A DNA stretch of 64,000 nt from Sycon ciliatum. Taxonomy: Eukaryota; Porifera; Calcarea; Leucosolenida; Sycettidae. The position numbers and the translations under genes were made by a program. Shown here piece by piece: positions 37,842 to 49,400 of this stretch (within the stretch, counting starts at the first letter, position 1; every line of letters starts with the position of its first letter). The notes under the pieces are model-generated. The model made no database searches and was not told where the DNA came from. It saw only the letters and a program-made list of their open reading frames with translations. Location: assembly GCF_964019385.1 (NCBI RefSeq), contig NC_088647.1, positions 18,150,330 through 18,214,329 on the forward strand. Direction: 5' to 3'.

Positions 37842-39971
37842 AACATCTCATAAAATACAAAGAAGCTACATTGTAGGGGAAACAATTATCGCACTGGATA
37901 GGGTAAGAGGCGCAACGATAACTAGCCCTTGGCGGGTAGTGTTCGAACAATCGGTGGATTCCCTACAGACAATGGCATTATCCCAGAATCGTTTTCCCGA
38001 GCGTTTTCAAATCCTTCTCATCAGCGGCATTTCAGGCAAGTTGACAAAAGAGAATGACAATCTGACATGAAAGTAATACGAGTGCGATAGTAAATTCCTG
38101 TTGTCACCGTGGTAGATTACCGCGGACAGTGAGAAACTAATGTAAATGCACTAGTTGAGGCACACCACTCCCGATACGAACATAATTACATGTATGCAGA
38201 CAGAGACAACACAAACATACTCACGGTGCAATTGGTTGTTGACTAACATTTTCTTTGCTTGATATAAATTTCACGTGTCACCTGCTTTTTCTTTCCCTAG
38301 TCTGCCTCTATTTGTACAACCATTTTAACTTAGTCTGTTTCCATGAACTTCTCACCATTCGCAATGATCTATCGCCTACTGCACCTACATGTATGGCTGT
38401 CATTCCCTGTTTCAAATCCTTCTGATGATAAGGATTCATATAAACACTTCAGAATAATACGATGGTACTTGTTGGTGCGCCTCTTGCTCTATTCATTGCG
38501 ATTATTTTTTTCTCGTGTCCATCCCGAATGGGACACACGACGGCATAATTGACGGTGAGCATGTGTGCGTGTGAGAGTGGGACTATTGCGATTGCTTGTG
38601 TATTATCTCTTCGTAAATAACACAAACGTTTATGCCCAATACCATGATGGCAATAGAATAGAAGATTCTTTGTTTCACACATGAAGCGACCATTAGACAG
38701 CTGTATGGGCGAAACTATGAGTCCAAGCTTCACAGCATGGTGCCCATATGTGTTTGTGTATGAGGCACTAGGCCACTGTGTATTTCTAATTTTCTATTTG
38801 GAAACTCTCGTGAGCTGCAATGTTACATCATCGTATCCAAAGCGCGGCTGCGGATGAAGATTCTCAAACGAATCCATGGGACATTGAGACTTCACGCCAA
38901 GCATGTCGACCCAGTAGCTGGTGATCATTCTGCGGTAACCAATTCCAGCAACAAAAGCGCATCAGGTCACCATCTTATGCGATGATCTACAACTGTGTCT
39001 CCCAGGATCCGCAAGAGTCGATGGTTCAGACATAATTTCCGCAGCGAATCTAGCCCCCGCCGGTCCAGCTAATGCGCAGATGTGTTAATGTTGGCGGACC
39101 ATAGCATAGCTGCTAGGAGCAATACGGTGCGTACTAATAATTGCGATTACTATGTGAATCGGACCAACGGAAGGATGCGGATGGAGACAACAAATCGATG
39201 GCAGTGGGGTGCAACACTATCGACCACCACTGCTCACAGTGGGGAAATCTTTCTTGCAAACCATCTGATTATGATTTACTTGACACATGCTCCATCCAAT
39301 CGACGGATGCTTTGTGCCTCCGTCTGCTCGATAATTACCCACATTTTATTGGCAACGCAGACCTTGAGTTCGGCGACAACATTCTCTCTGGCACCCTCAA
39401 AGTCGTCCATGCAGGCTCCATGTGACGGTGTTGTGGATGTAGTTTGAAGCGATCTCAAGATGAAGGCCGTATTGCAAGGACGCACACAGGTGATAGAATG
39501 GTATTTGGAGTGTAGTATTTGAGGAGCAGCACCATTCGTACTATAATTATACCACCGCCTGGATCCAAAATATATTGGAGACGACCTTGTTATGTGCAAT
39601 ACTGTAAGAACGTGTGAACGGATCTACAGGTACTTTGAGATACATGTAACTACATGTGCATTGAAGATCTTTCACGCTATGGAGTCGTGATTCGTGTGGT
39701 TGGTTTGTGCGCTTGTAGGACAGCCTGAGCAGCAAGGGTTGAGAACATGCACTCAGTCGCTGGGTCCCCTAGCCTTGGTTTATTTTAATTAAATGTGATG
39801 TATCTGGTCACTGTTGCGTTGCTTTGTTACAGACCATGTACATGAATGATACCTTCATGATGAACGTGTCATTCATGTACATGTACTGTAACACAAGCAA
39901 CACAACCGTGACCAAAATACCTCACGTCTGTGTAATAGTCTATCCACTCTGCCCCAGAGAAAATGCACTAC
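37842..39971. other. Spacer, no gene seen
   Basis: Anonymous short frames. A TACATGTA-type cluster lies at 39832-39890. Confidence 0.3.
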
Positions 39972-40152
39972 ATAGGGTCCGGCGGATTCTGCCGGCAGAA
40001 AAATTGGCAGAATTCGGTACTTTTTCTGGTAAGTTTTGGAGCAGAATTCGAGGAATTGCCCGCCATAAGGTTTGTATGGTTCTGCCAATTTCACTGCTTT
40101 TCGAGCAGAATCTGCCACCTTTTCGAGCAGAATCCGCCGGTCCGTAGCACAG
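39972..40152. mobile_element. hAT-like MITE, copy 2 (opposite orientation to copy 1)
   Basis: Flanked by an exact 8-bp target duplication TGCACTAC (39964-39971 and 40153-40160). Sequence is the reverse complement of 37388-37592 over most of its length. Confidence 0.85.
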
Positions 40153-40689
40153 TGCACTACATGTCCTCGCAAAGAGGAAGATCACAGACATGTATTTGTG
40201 TATTGTAACACCCTGCGTGTATAGCCTCTAGGATGCCATGTTCAGTGAAGGGACTATTCAGAAATACAGTACTACATACACGTTCATTATACATGTAGCC
40301 TAGCCTACGGGCGGCAGGGACGAGGTCCCGCCTGAACTGATACAAGGGAACCTTAATCCATAGCCATCGTCATAGGAGCTGGCGAGCCAGTCTGTGTTAC
40401 AAAGAATGGATACGGCATGCACTGGGCGCAGGACAATAGCTCCAAACTTACTTAGTTAGCAGGATATTGTTGGAGCCGTCCACCTCCGAGCCACAGCCTG
40501 CGCACACAGTGACACGCATTCAGTGTAGCATGTCGCTACAAGGCGAGAATGCACTGCGTACCATCCATGCCATCTGTAGCGCAGGGAGCCATTTCAATGA
40601 TAGCTATTTGTTCGTCTGATTCATCATCATCTGATCATCAGTGCTATGGAAGGTCACCATGCTTGACCATCTTCCCCCGTGATGGACTG

Positions 40690-41962
40690 AACATAAAGCG
40701 GATATGCGAACAAATCGCTGCAACATCTTCTGTTGGGCAACAGCACGCTGCCCATTGCCATAGCAGGTGAGGAGCTCGTCGTTTGCGGCTACAGATGCGC
40801 AGGGTACCTACCCCACCATCGGCTAGCTCACTCGCATGTCCTCTCCAACACATCCAGACCTTATAGCACAGCTCACACGCTGCACGCTTTCCAGTTCTGG
40901 CGAGCCTCGTATAAGACCTTACAGCACGAAAAGGAAGGTTTCACTTTGTCAAAGTGCTGTACACCTGTCCTGAGCGTTAACGTTGCGCCTCTGAGTTATA
41001 CGTGCACCTACACGTGCAGTTTGAGACCCAATGGATCCTTTTGCCAGCTGAACCAACCTTATTATAGTAGTCGGATTGTGAGCGGTCTCACTCACCTGCA
41101 GTATTTTCAGTTGGAGGAGGATCTATCTGATTGTGCTATCGTAGCAGGTGAGTTCTGTTGTGTTCGCCCCTATAGTATACTTTTAAAAGTTTGGGGCACT
41201 AGTACAAAATCTGTCTTTGAAGGTCGACAAAACGTGCGTTCAGTGACAGTCCATACCCCACTTGAGTACAGGATAGGACGTGCGTGGTTGTGTGTAAACT
41301 CTTGATACCGCAGGAAAATACATCAAACTTGGCGCTACACGCAATCGTGATAACTGAACAGAGGTCTAGACTTTGCATTGTGCCCGGAAACCTTTCATCG
41401 AAGTAAATTATCGGATATGGTTGGTTGGATAGCTCACCAATGAACAAGCCTTAGCGTGTGGCATAGGCAATAGTGTGGAATTATCGGGACGCATTTTCAC
41501 TGTCACAGACCGGTCCTGGATTCATGCTAAGCTTATTCACTTCGCCTTACTGTAGTGAAACATATTATTAATGTGCAAAAACATTTTCAGACTGGACAGG
41601 TATCCATTCCACCTTTCTGCAAGAGACGCGTCCCCATCATAGAATTCGGGATCAGTTCTTTGAATATTTCCGTAGTTTTGCGGCCGCGCATTCGGTTTGG
41701 TTATTCGGCTAATGTTCACCTAGAAATCAATGAGTCGCTTCTATATACAGCCACGAGTCCACGACCCTCGAGTTGTCGGGGTAAGATGTCTATGTATAGT
41801 GGTTTCCACTCTGCCTCTGCTGTGGGGTTGACCGAAATACCTTATAAAGTCAATCAGACAACACTAGAAACTTCACTGTGTTCCGTCAGGTGTCATTGAG
41901 CGTATTTGTGTCTCCGACCGCCTTCACCATTACCGGGTCAAATTTACGAGATGGTAAGTCAC
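40690..41962 (+). other. Cluster of possible plus-strand exons, unidentified
   Basis: Three segments look spliced. One ends ATAGCAG|GTGAGG at about 40768. One ends CGTAGCAG|GTGAGT at about 41149. One runs from CAG|GTATCC (about 41599) to CGGG|GTAAGA (about 41780) and encodes VSIPPFCKRRVPIIEFGISS onward, with a beta-rich look. A fourth, from CGTCAG|GTGTC (about 41890) to GATG|GTAAGT (about 41953), encodes VSLSVFVSPTAFTITGSNLR. The donors are good and several end in phase 1, as in extracellular-domain genes. I could not chain them confidently. Confidence 0.2.
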
Positions 41963-42565
41963 CGTGCACCTTTGAGTGCTATGTAGCTCGTTCGCTGTGG
42001 TGTAGGGCACGGTCATCGCTAACCGAGTTCACCATGGCTCACAGGACACGGGTTATTCCAACATGGCATTGCGCAATGAGGTGCATGCTGGCAGAGCATA
42101 CATGTACGTGTTATGTCCCTACTGGCCCTAGCCTAGCCACAGGCAACAGTCGTGTCACATGACTACGTACATTGTAGCTGTGTCGTTGCACAACTGATAT
42201 ACGCGTACCGGTTGCAGAGATTCGACCAATGGATAGCTTTAGCAAATGGATGGAGGATCTTGATCTGTATACGCCTGTTTACCCTTCCGTCCTTTCCACG
42301 CTCTCGTTCTGTCCATGCAGGTGTATCATGTGTACATGTATGTATGTACAATTCATGTACATATTTGAGTACACCGAATCCTGCCTTTGAGTTTGAGTTT
42401 CCCCTCAGTAACACAATCATGATGTAGATGTACATGGGCCAGTAACACACGGCACCGGCCAAAACTACGTGTCAGACTAGTATTACATGTATACACATAT
42501 CCTGTTGCATAACGTCATAACACAATATACATGTGTAGCGTGGCCCAAGTGGTTGGAGTGGGCAC
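41963..42565. other. Spacer, no gene seen
   Basis: TACATGTA-type motifs at 42330-42362. No exon recognised. Confidence 0.3.
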
Positions 42566-42659
<94 letters not shown>

Positions 42660-42662
42660 CCA
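42566..42662. repeat. (CAA)n microsatellite
   Basis: About 32 uninterrupted units, giving poly-N or poly-V pseudo-frames. Confidence 0.97.
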
Positions 42663-43589
42663 ACAAGTCTCACCAGAGCAAGGAGAAGTTACTTGTAGCC
42701 TTGACGAATGAAGAATGAATCGTGCTTGTTAGAACCAGAGCTCGTATGTGCAAAGACTCAAGAGTGTCCATATTTCACCTACATGACGTATTTTTCAGTC
42801 TTTCACCGAGCTACATGTACTAGTAGCATCATGTATATTGACACAGGTGCATACTAGATGGAAGAATCTGCATCCTCTGACAGTTATTATGTACTTCAGC
42901 AGCGCAAAGCAAGTCTTCAGGAAGTACATAATAATAGGTAGCCTTCCACGACGCAGCTCGCGACAGCAAGATCAACCGGCTAGAATTTCCGCATTGTAGA
43001 TATCACAATGTACACTCAGGGCCTGTGTGTACGCGCATGCTCACAAAGCCTCACATTCACCACGACTAATATTGTCTGCGGAATAATCCAGTATGGCCTT
43101 TTCGCCACTCGCCCAGAGGCATACTAACTTCATTGGGACACGTTTCTGTTTAGTGGCTGAAACACATGGGATCTAGACCAGTCGAAACCGTAATGTGTGA
43201 CAATGGTAATCCCAGCAGGAGGAACTGTTAGTAAATGTACATGCGTGTGTGTTTGTCATTTCCTGCATCTTAAACCCCCTGACAAAACAATCCATTGGCA
43301 AAGCATTGTGGGGTTGTGCTTATTGCCTATGGCGTTCAAGTACAACGACACTCAACGAACGTAGGCTTATCAGGTATCACCATCGTTTACTACTGTACTT
43401 GCAAATGAAAGTATTAGTTCCAAGCGTAGATCCACAGGTCGAATTCGTGCATCGGAAGTGCTCCTTCCGTTTGATCGCCCAGTCTGGATAATATTGTGGC
43501 GGTCATTTACCATGCATGCTCACACAGCGTTACTAAGTAGCATGGTGCATGCATGTACATGTATGGCCTTTTTTGTTGATTTTCATGTA
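42663..43589. other. Spacer with a small hairpin
   Basis: TTATTATGTACTTC at about 42884 pairs with GGAAGTACATAATAATA at about 42920-42936, a short foldback. No gene. Confidence 0.3.
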
Positions 43590-43768
43590 AAGTGGAACCT
43601 CGATAATAAGAACACTGATAAGACAAACTACGTTACTTTCGCTTCAGAAGAACTAGCACTCATTACTCTATTGGATAAAATGGTTATACGATATGGATAA
43701 GAAGAACTCCTGTTCTTGCGAACAAATACCATCTGTCCCTTGGTGTTCGTCCTTAAGAGATTTGACTG
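43590..43768. mobile_element. Pogo-like MITE, degraded
   Basis: Left end GTGGAACCTCGATAATAAGA, right end (inward) CAGTCAAATCTCTTAAGGAC. TIRs are imperfect. About 180 bp. Confidence 0.5.
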
Positions 43769-45385
43769 TGTTAAATCGTATTGACCCACTTTAGCAGGTG
43801 ACGGCTGTCCATACACCCGCTCACCCATGATCTAGGGACGTAGATCTACTGTCATTGAGTTGTTGTCATTGAAATAGCCTCTGTGGATCTACTAGCCTGT
43901 ATACATGTGGCCAGTGTAGGCAATGCGTTCAGCAGGACTGCAGTACTGATACACATAATGTAGGTTAGTTGAACGCGTCGTGTAGAGAGTGACAGCTGTG
44001 AAATGAGCCGTACCCTGAACCCGGCTCGATGAACGGCGGTACTGTACGGCTGACCTTGAAACCGAAAGCTGTCAAACAAAGACGACACTCGGCAGTCATG
44101 CACCCTACATACCCTGCAGCTTGCAGGTCTACACACGTATCGGTATCTCGCGTAGCTGCTCTTCGGGTTCTGCTGCGTTGTAAAAAGTAAAGCTCGCATG
44201 CACATCCTCGATACCGCCGGCTGTTGAGAAACACAACCAGCTTAGATTAAGTAACACGTTAGTTAGAGAAGTTTTGCTCGTGCCAGGCAACCACGTTGTC
44301 TGAGTATCATACGACAGGGTGGCAGATGCAGCGCCTTACGGCGAGGTGATCTGTCTCATAACCGAATGCCCGAAAAGGGGGCGAACCTCGTTAGCTACAT
44401 CCATGTCACACCAAGACGAAGTAGTGAGTGGGATGGCGAATATGCGGGTCTGGCCGAACCCATGCGAAATGCTTTTGCAACAGCTGGTCAGACCAACGTC
44501 GTTGACGCTGCCGAGTTTACTCTCTGACCAGCGACGACAAGACTCTTTTCGTTTGAGTGTAGCCTAATGTAGGGTCAACAGAACAGGCGGTGGGAACGTA
44601 ACGCTGAAAGCAAGCATAACATCAAGAATTCCAAGGCTGAGGGGGTCGGGGTAGTGTGGCGCATATTATTCCTTTTGGCAGTTTGCCAACAACCAGCTCC
44701 CACGCCGTTTAGTCTTGAGCAGTAGTGCCAACACGCCCTGCCCCAACTTGACTTGTAGATCTACTAGTACCATTTGCCAAACTCGCCTTCTCTTTCATTT
44801 GTGGGTAGATGACCGCTGAAGTCGCTGCCTCTATTTCGCAGAAGGCAGGTTATTCATAAGTCTACCGAGTGCAACGAACAGCAAGCCTCTCATGCTCAGG
44901 TCAGGGTCAGGGTCAGGGTCAGGGTTCAGATTATTTGACAAGTACCATAGGCATAGGGTTTACAAGCGTGAAGTGCAGTCGTCCGGGAACATTGCATCTG
45001 GAAGAATGATTTTTCATGCAAGGTGAGACGATCCCGGGGTGTCCCGGGCGCTCGGATATGAATGTAACGTTAGATCGTGTTCAGAAGTATCAAGTACAAT
45101 ACGGTATACCAATATCGTTTTAATTCCCGTAGCTATGCAAAAGACGTTACTTCAGTAACGTCTGGCGCTAGCCAGGGTCCACAGCTTAAATTTTTGCTGT
45201 GATAGCAATGAATATCGCTATGGCGTCAAACCGCTCATACGCGCTTCTCTCATGGAGTTTGTACATGTGTACGCCTTCGTTGCTTGGGGCTTGTTCTTCA
45301 GTGCACCCAGTTTCTGCACTACGGACTCAAAGTACTGGTCAGAAAGGCGACGAGTTTAAACCTGTTGTGTGCTCTGTACTGTATG
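43769..45385. other. Spacer, no gene seen
   Basis: Contains a short TCAGGG hexamer array at 44899-44928 (about 5 units). No exon recognised. Confidence 0.3.
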
Positions 45386-45868
45386 CAGTGCTGCCAAATA
45401 ATTTTCGCCCAAAATCGGACACCCTTCACAGCCAAGGCTGGCCACATGGTGCGAATTAATTATTTTTCTCCTCGGCAAATTTTTTACAGAGAATTCAAAA
45501 TATCGCCTAAAACACCATGAAAATTCGCTTCGTTGCCATGGTAACCCCAGAGTTGTCATGAATTTTGTAATGATGAGTGTGGTCGCACACTGACTCTGTA
45601 CAGACTGTCAGTGTACATGCCATCCAGCCTGATCCAGGCATGTTACTTTGCACTTCCACAGCCAAGCGCTAGCCTTTTTAGAAGCAAATGTACAGTGATT
45701 TTGTGCCTTCAGTTGCGCTGAAAAGTGAAAGTACAGGACTTCTGCATAGGAAAGTAATGATCTCTGACATTTTGGCTGCTTTTCGGACGTTTCCCTTTTC
45801 GGACCGGTTTTCGGAAGAGCCTTCAAAAATCGGACACTGTCCGAAAATCGGACGGTTTGGCAGCACTG
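45386..45868. mobile_element. TIR element with 6-bp target duplication
   Basis: TIR CAGTGCTGCCAAA at both ends, flanked by exact TGTATG (45380-45385 and 45869-45874). Inside, AAAATCGGACA motifs repeat in both orientations. Non-autonomous, about 483 bp. Confidence 0.8.
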
Positions 45869-45992
45869 TGTATGTACTCTCCCAAACAAAAATAAATACC
45901 CGTGGCCGAAAATCAACATATTTTTTACGTTTAAAAATACTGGTGCATAATTATTGTCCCGTAATGTCTCTCACAAAATTCTCTTTGCTGTG

Positions 45993-45993
<1 letters not shown>

Positions 45994-46062
<69 letters not shown>

Positions 46063-46077
46063 TGTGTGTGTGTGCAT
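45994..46077. repeat. (TG)n microsatellite upstream of the NDNF homologue
   Basis: About 40 TG units with ATG interruptions, ending about 110 bp before the NDNF start codon. No LINE sequence adjoins. Confidence 0.95.
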
Positions 46078-46187
46078 GTATGGGTATGTCTGTGTGCTTG
46101 CGTGGATGTGATCTGGCATGCACCTACGAATATATCCAGTTCCTGTCTCTCTGGAGTATAGAACATCGACCAATTCCAAAAGACTGC

Positions 46188-46466
46188 ATGATGACACGCA
46201 CGGCCCCAGGACAGCAGCGTGGGCTCCATGCACTATCACGAACAGTGCCGCTTGCCTTGTTCACGATGCTGGTGATGTACTCAGTGGACCCGGCCATGGC
46301 ACAGCCACCCGCTCCGCCATCGCCTGTTGGTACGGCGGCCGGTCGCTATCTACCCTTGCCGGATCGCCGGCTTCTCAAGCAGAAGCTGCCAGGGGGCTTG
46401 CGACAGTTGTACACGTTCACCGTACCGGCCGGTGGCAATGTCAGCATAACAGTGTTCCCGTGTCAG
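46188..46466 (+). CDS. NDNF: NDNF exon 1 (signal peptide and N-terminal start)
   Basis: Upstream in-frame codons come from the TG array, so the first ATG of the ATGATG pair is chosen. Donor TGTCAG|GTAGGC, phase 0. Confidence 0.85.
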
Positions 46467-49400
46467 GTAGGCAGCAGAGAATCATGACAACACAATGTTA
46501 CAAGTAACTATGATGCACTCATACCTCGCTTACCCGGACAGTCCGGGACTGGGCACTGCCCGTGATTTTGAAATGTCCGTAACTCCGAATCACAAACATT
46601 TTGATGGGGAATGGCCATAGATGTGGCACATGACGTCACTATTTACACAAAAAGTGAGAAAAAAGTAGTAATATTTCCACTGAAACTCACCCACATAGTG
46701 CCTGGTAGTGGTATACCAAAGTACCCGTGACTTCGGGGTCCGGATAACCGAGGTATGAGTGAATAGGCATTGTGTACTATTTCAGGCCCACAGTTTTGGA
46801 CGCACCCTATTTCCCCCTTAGTATTTCCCAGATAAGACATGACACCATCAGGTACATGCTAGCTGATGGTATCCAGGGGCGTCGGAAGGTATTTTAGTGT
46901 GGTACGGTCGGTTTACTCTTGGGGGAGGGATGGCAGAGCTGAACATTTTGGAATTTTAGAGTCCAGATCAATGCATTAATTTTTATTGATTCACGGGGTA
47001 CCCGGGGCAAAGAGTGGTACGGTCAATACCGTAGTGACCGTACCGTATCCGACGCCCCTGGTATCATTGTGTGACTGGAATGATGAATTAAAATTCTTGT
47101 TTACTCGCTGTACTCTGCCAACGAGAAATGAAACAATTTTTTCATCCTTACCGCATCGTGTGACAATCTCACTATGCATGATAATGTGGGCTTTAGGACA
47201 AGGTCAGTCGCGCCGTCAAGTGGATGACCAATCAGCTACTTCAAAAGTACGTTCCCGCCAAAGGCCGAATCGGAGTTTTTGTGCTAGACAGCGGCACTTC
47301 CAATCTGTATACTCGTATATGCCTCCACAACGTGTACAGCAGGGAGTACTAAAAAACAGTTGTTTAGTACTTCCTGGTGTTTTTTAATTTTTTTAAAAAG
47401 CTTTTCTTTAATATTATTTATTTCTTACGAAAGTCCACTATATTCCCGAATTTGTGCGAGGTGTATAATTATGGCGTCAGAACTGAACTGTGCCTGTATG
47501 TTGTTGCCCGTGTTTGCAGGGCCACGTCAGCTGGAACATCACCTATGTGGGTGCGCGCGTGTTCAGCCATCCCCGCTACCCAACTGGCAAGCGGCGGAAG
47601 AAGCGCTGCTGTGTGACGGGCGGAGTGACCACCAACTTCAATTTTAACATAGCCGGTGAGGGTCTGAACAGGCTTGAAGCTGGTAAACTGTAATTTAACT
47701 ACTTCACATACAGTGCATACTCTGGTGCCTTTGTGCAGATGTACGAAAGTCTGTACTAGGGCCGTAGTTGTGTACCTGTCCTGCTGGGTGTTCGTTACGT
47801 GCTATACATGTAATGCGCATTTTACCAATTTTGCCCAATTGTCCATGGCAGACAATAGATGATATGCCAAATAACGTGCAACTAGACTTGGGAGGGCATT
47901 GCAGAGTAGTTGCATACAAAGTTCAAAGTTGTACGGTACCTGTGACTGGTATTCCTGCAGAGCTCAGGGTCTACCATGTACACATTGTAGTATGTGTATG
48001 CACCTTGTGTGCGATGCCCTCTCAAGTCTAGTTGCACGTTATTTGGCATATCATCTATTGCTTTTGCAGCTTCATCATTGTATTAGAGAAAGACGAACAG
48101 GTTACTATTTGACAACTGAAAAGGTACTTCTTGTGCTTTTTGCCATTGCCTGCCGCAACAGGTCTTGCTTCGGGCTTGGGGACTAGCATGGGAGACGGCG
48201 CTATAACGTACTTTCTGGAGGACACCAGCGGCGGTACCTACTACATCTCATTGACAAACAACAGCCCAATGCTGGCGAGCTATGAGATGTACGCCACGCT
48301 GCGCCCGGCCATCAGTCCGTACGTGCAGCTGCCCAACGACCCGCAGGCCAAGGTGACGGCAATACGCGACACTGAGCTAGAGCTAGCATGGATGCCGGTA
48401 AGAATACGCTTTCACAATCACAAGGGTACCCCGTAAGGAGACCATAGGCCTGTGGGGACTGCCCTAGAGAATTGTGAATATGAATATGAATATCATCACA
48501 GCTCAGATGGAAAACATGATAGTCGACTATATCCTGGAAGTCTCCACTTACCGTACATCCCCGATTATAAGTTGCATCCAATTATATGTCATACTGCCAT
48601 TCTAAGGTCAACGTCAAAAAGTTCAAGTGTGCTATTTTGAGGAAAGATCACGCTGAAATGCGTGTCGCCCTCCCTTCTTCAACCTTGGGGTTTATTGTAA
48701 AAACGGGTGACATATATTTGGGGGAATGAAGAACATAATTTCATTCTTGGAACACCGCGTACCTTGTGTGTGACCACACGCTCAGCTTACTCAGCGAAAT
48801 GAGTTGTCCGTATGATGGCCTGGGTAAGAAGCAGGCACAGTGAGGGTCCTGAGCTGGTAGCTCTCTCTCGTATCACATAGTGCGGTATGCTATATCCAGT
48901 GATCTGCAGTAGACTACATGTTTGCACTGCTGTTACGCTGTACTGGTGCAGTTCTTCAGTAACGGTTCATCATGCAGTGCTATGCCCGGGCTGTTCTGTC
49001 TTCCCGTGTGGCTGTAGGTACGTGCCGAGCCCTGGGGTGGAAAGGACGTAGTTTACTGCGTCGAGTATCACAAGACTGATGATCGGGTCGACAGCGATGT
49101 CCGCAGCAGCACGTGCGCGGCGCACCGCTACCGCCCCGGCACAAAGAAAAACAATTGCGTGCCCGGTACCAGCTTTGTGCTGAAAAACCTCGCGCCCAGC
49201 ACGCAGTACAGCATCGACGTGTTTGCCCGCAATCTGCGCAAGCACACGGAGACAGCGTACCTGTCCGTGACGGCGTCGACCGCGGAAGGGTCTGCAACGC
49301 CGCTGAGCAACGTTGCGGAGCGAGTAACCACGCTTCTGCCGATGGAAACACGAGTGTTCCGGATGAGAGCGAATCAACAAAGCGCTACCCTTTCCGGCGT

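Noticed and set aside
45954-46187. N-terminal extension of NDNF through the TG array
   Set aside because: It would place VCVCVC microsatellite peptide before a good signal peptide; the ATG at 46188 is preferred.
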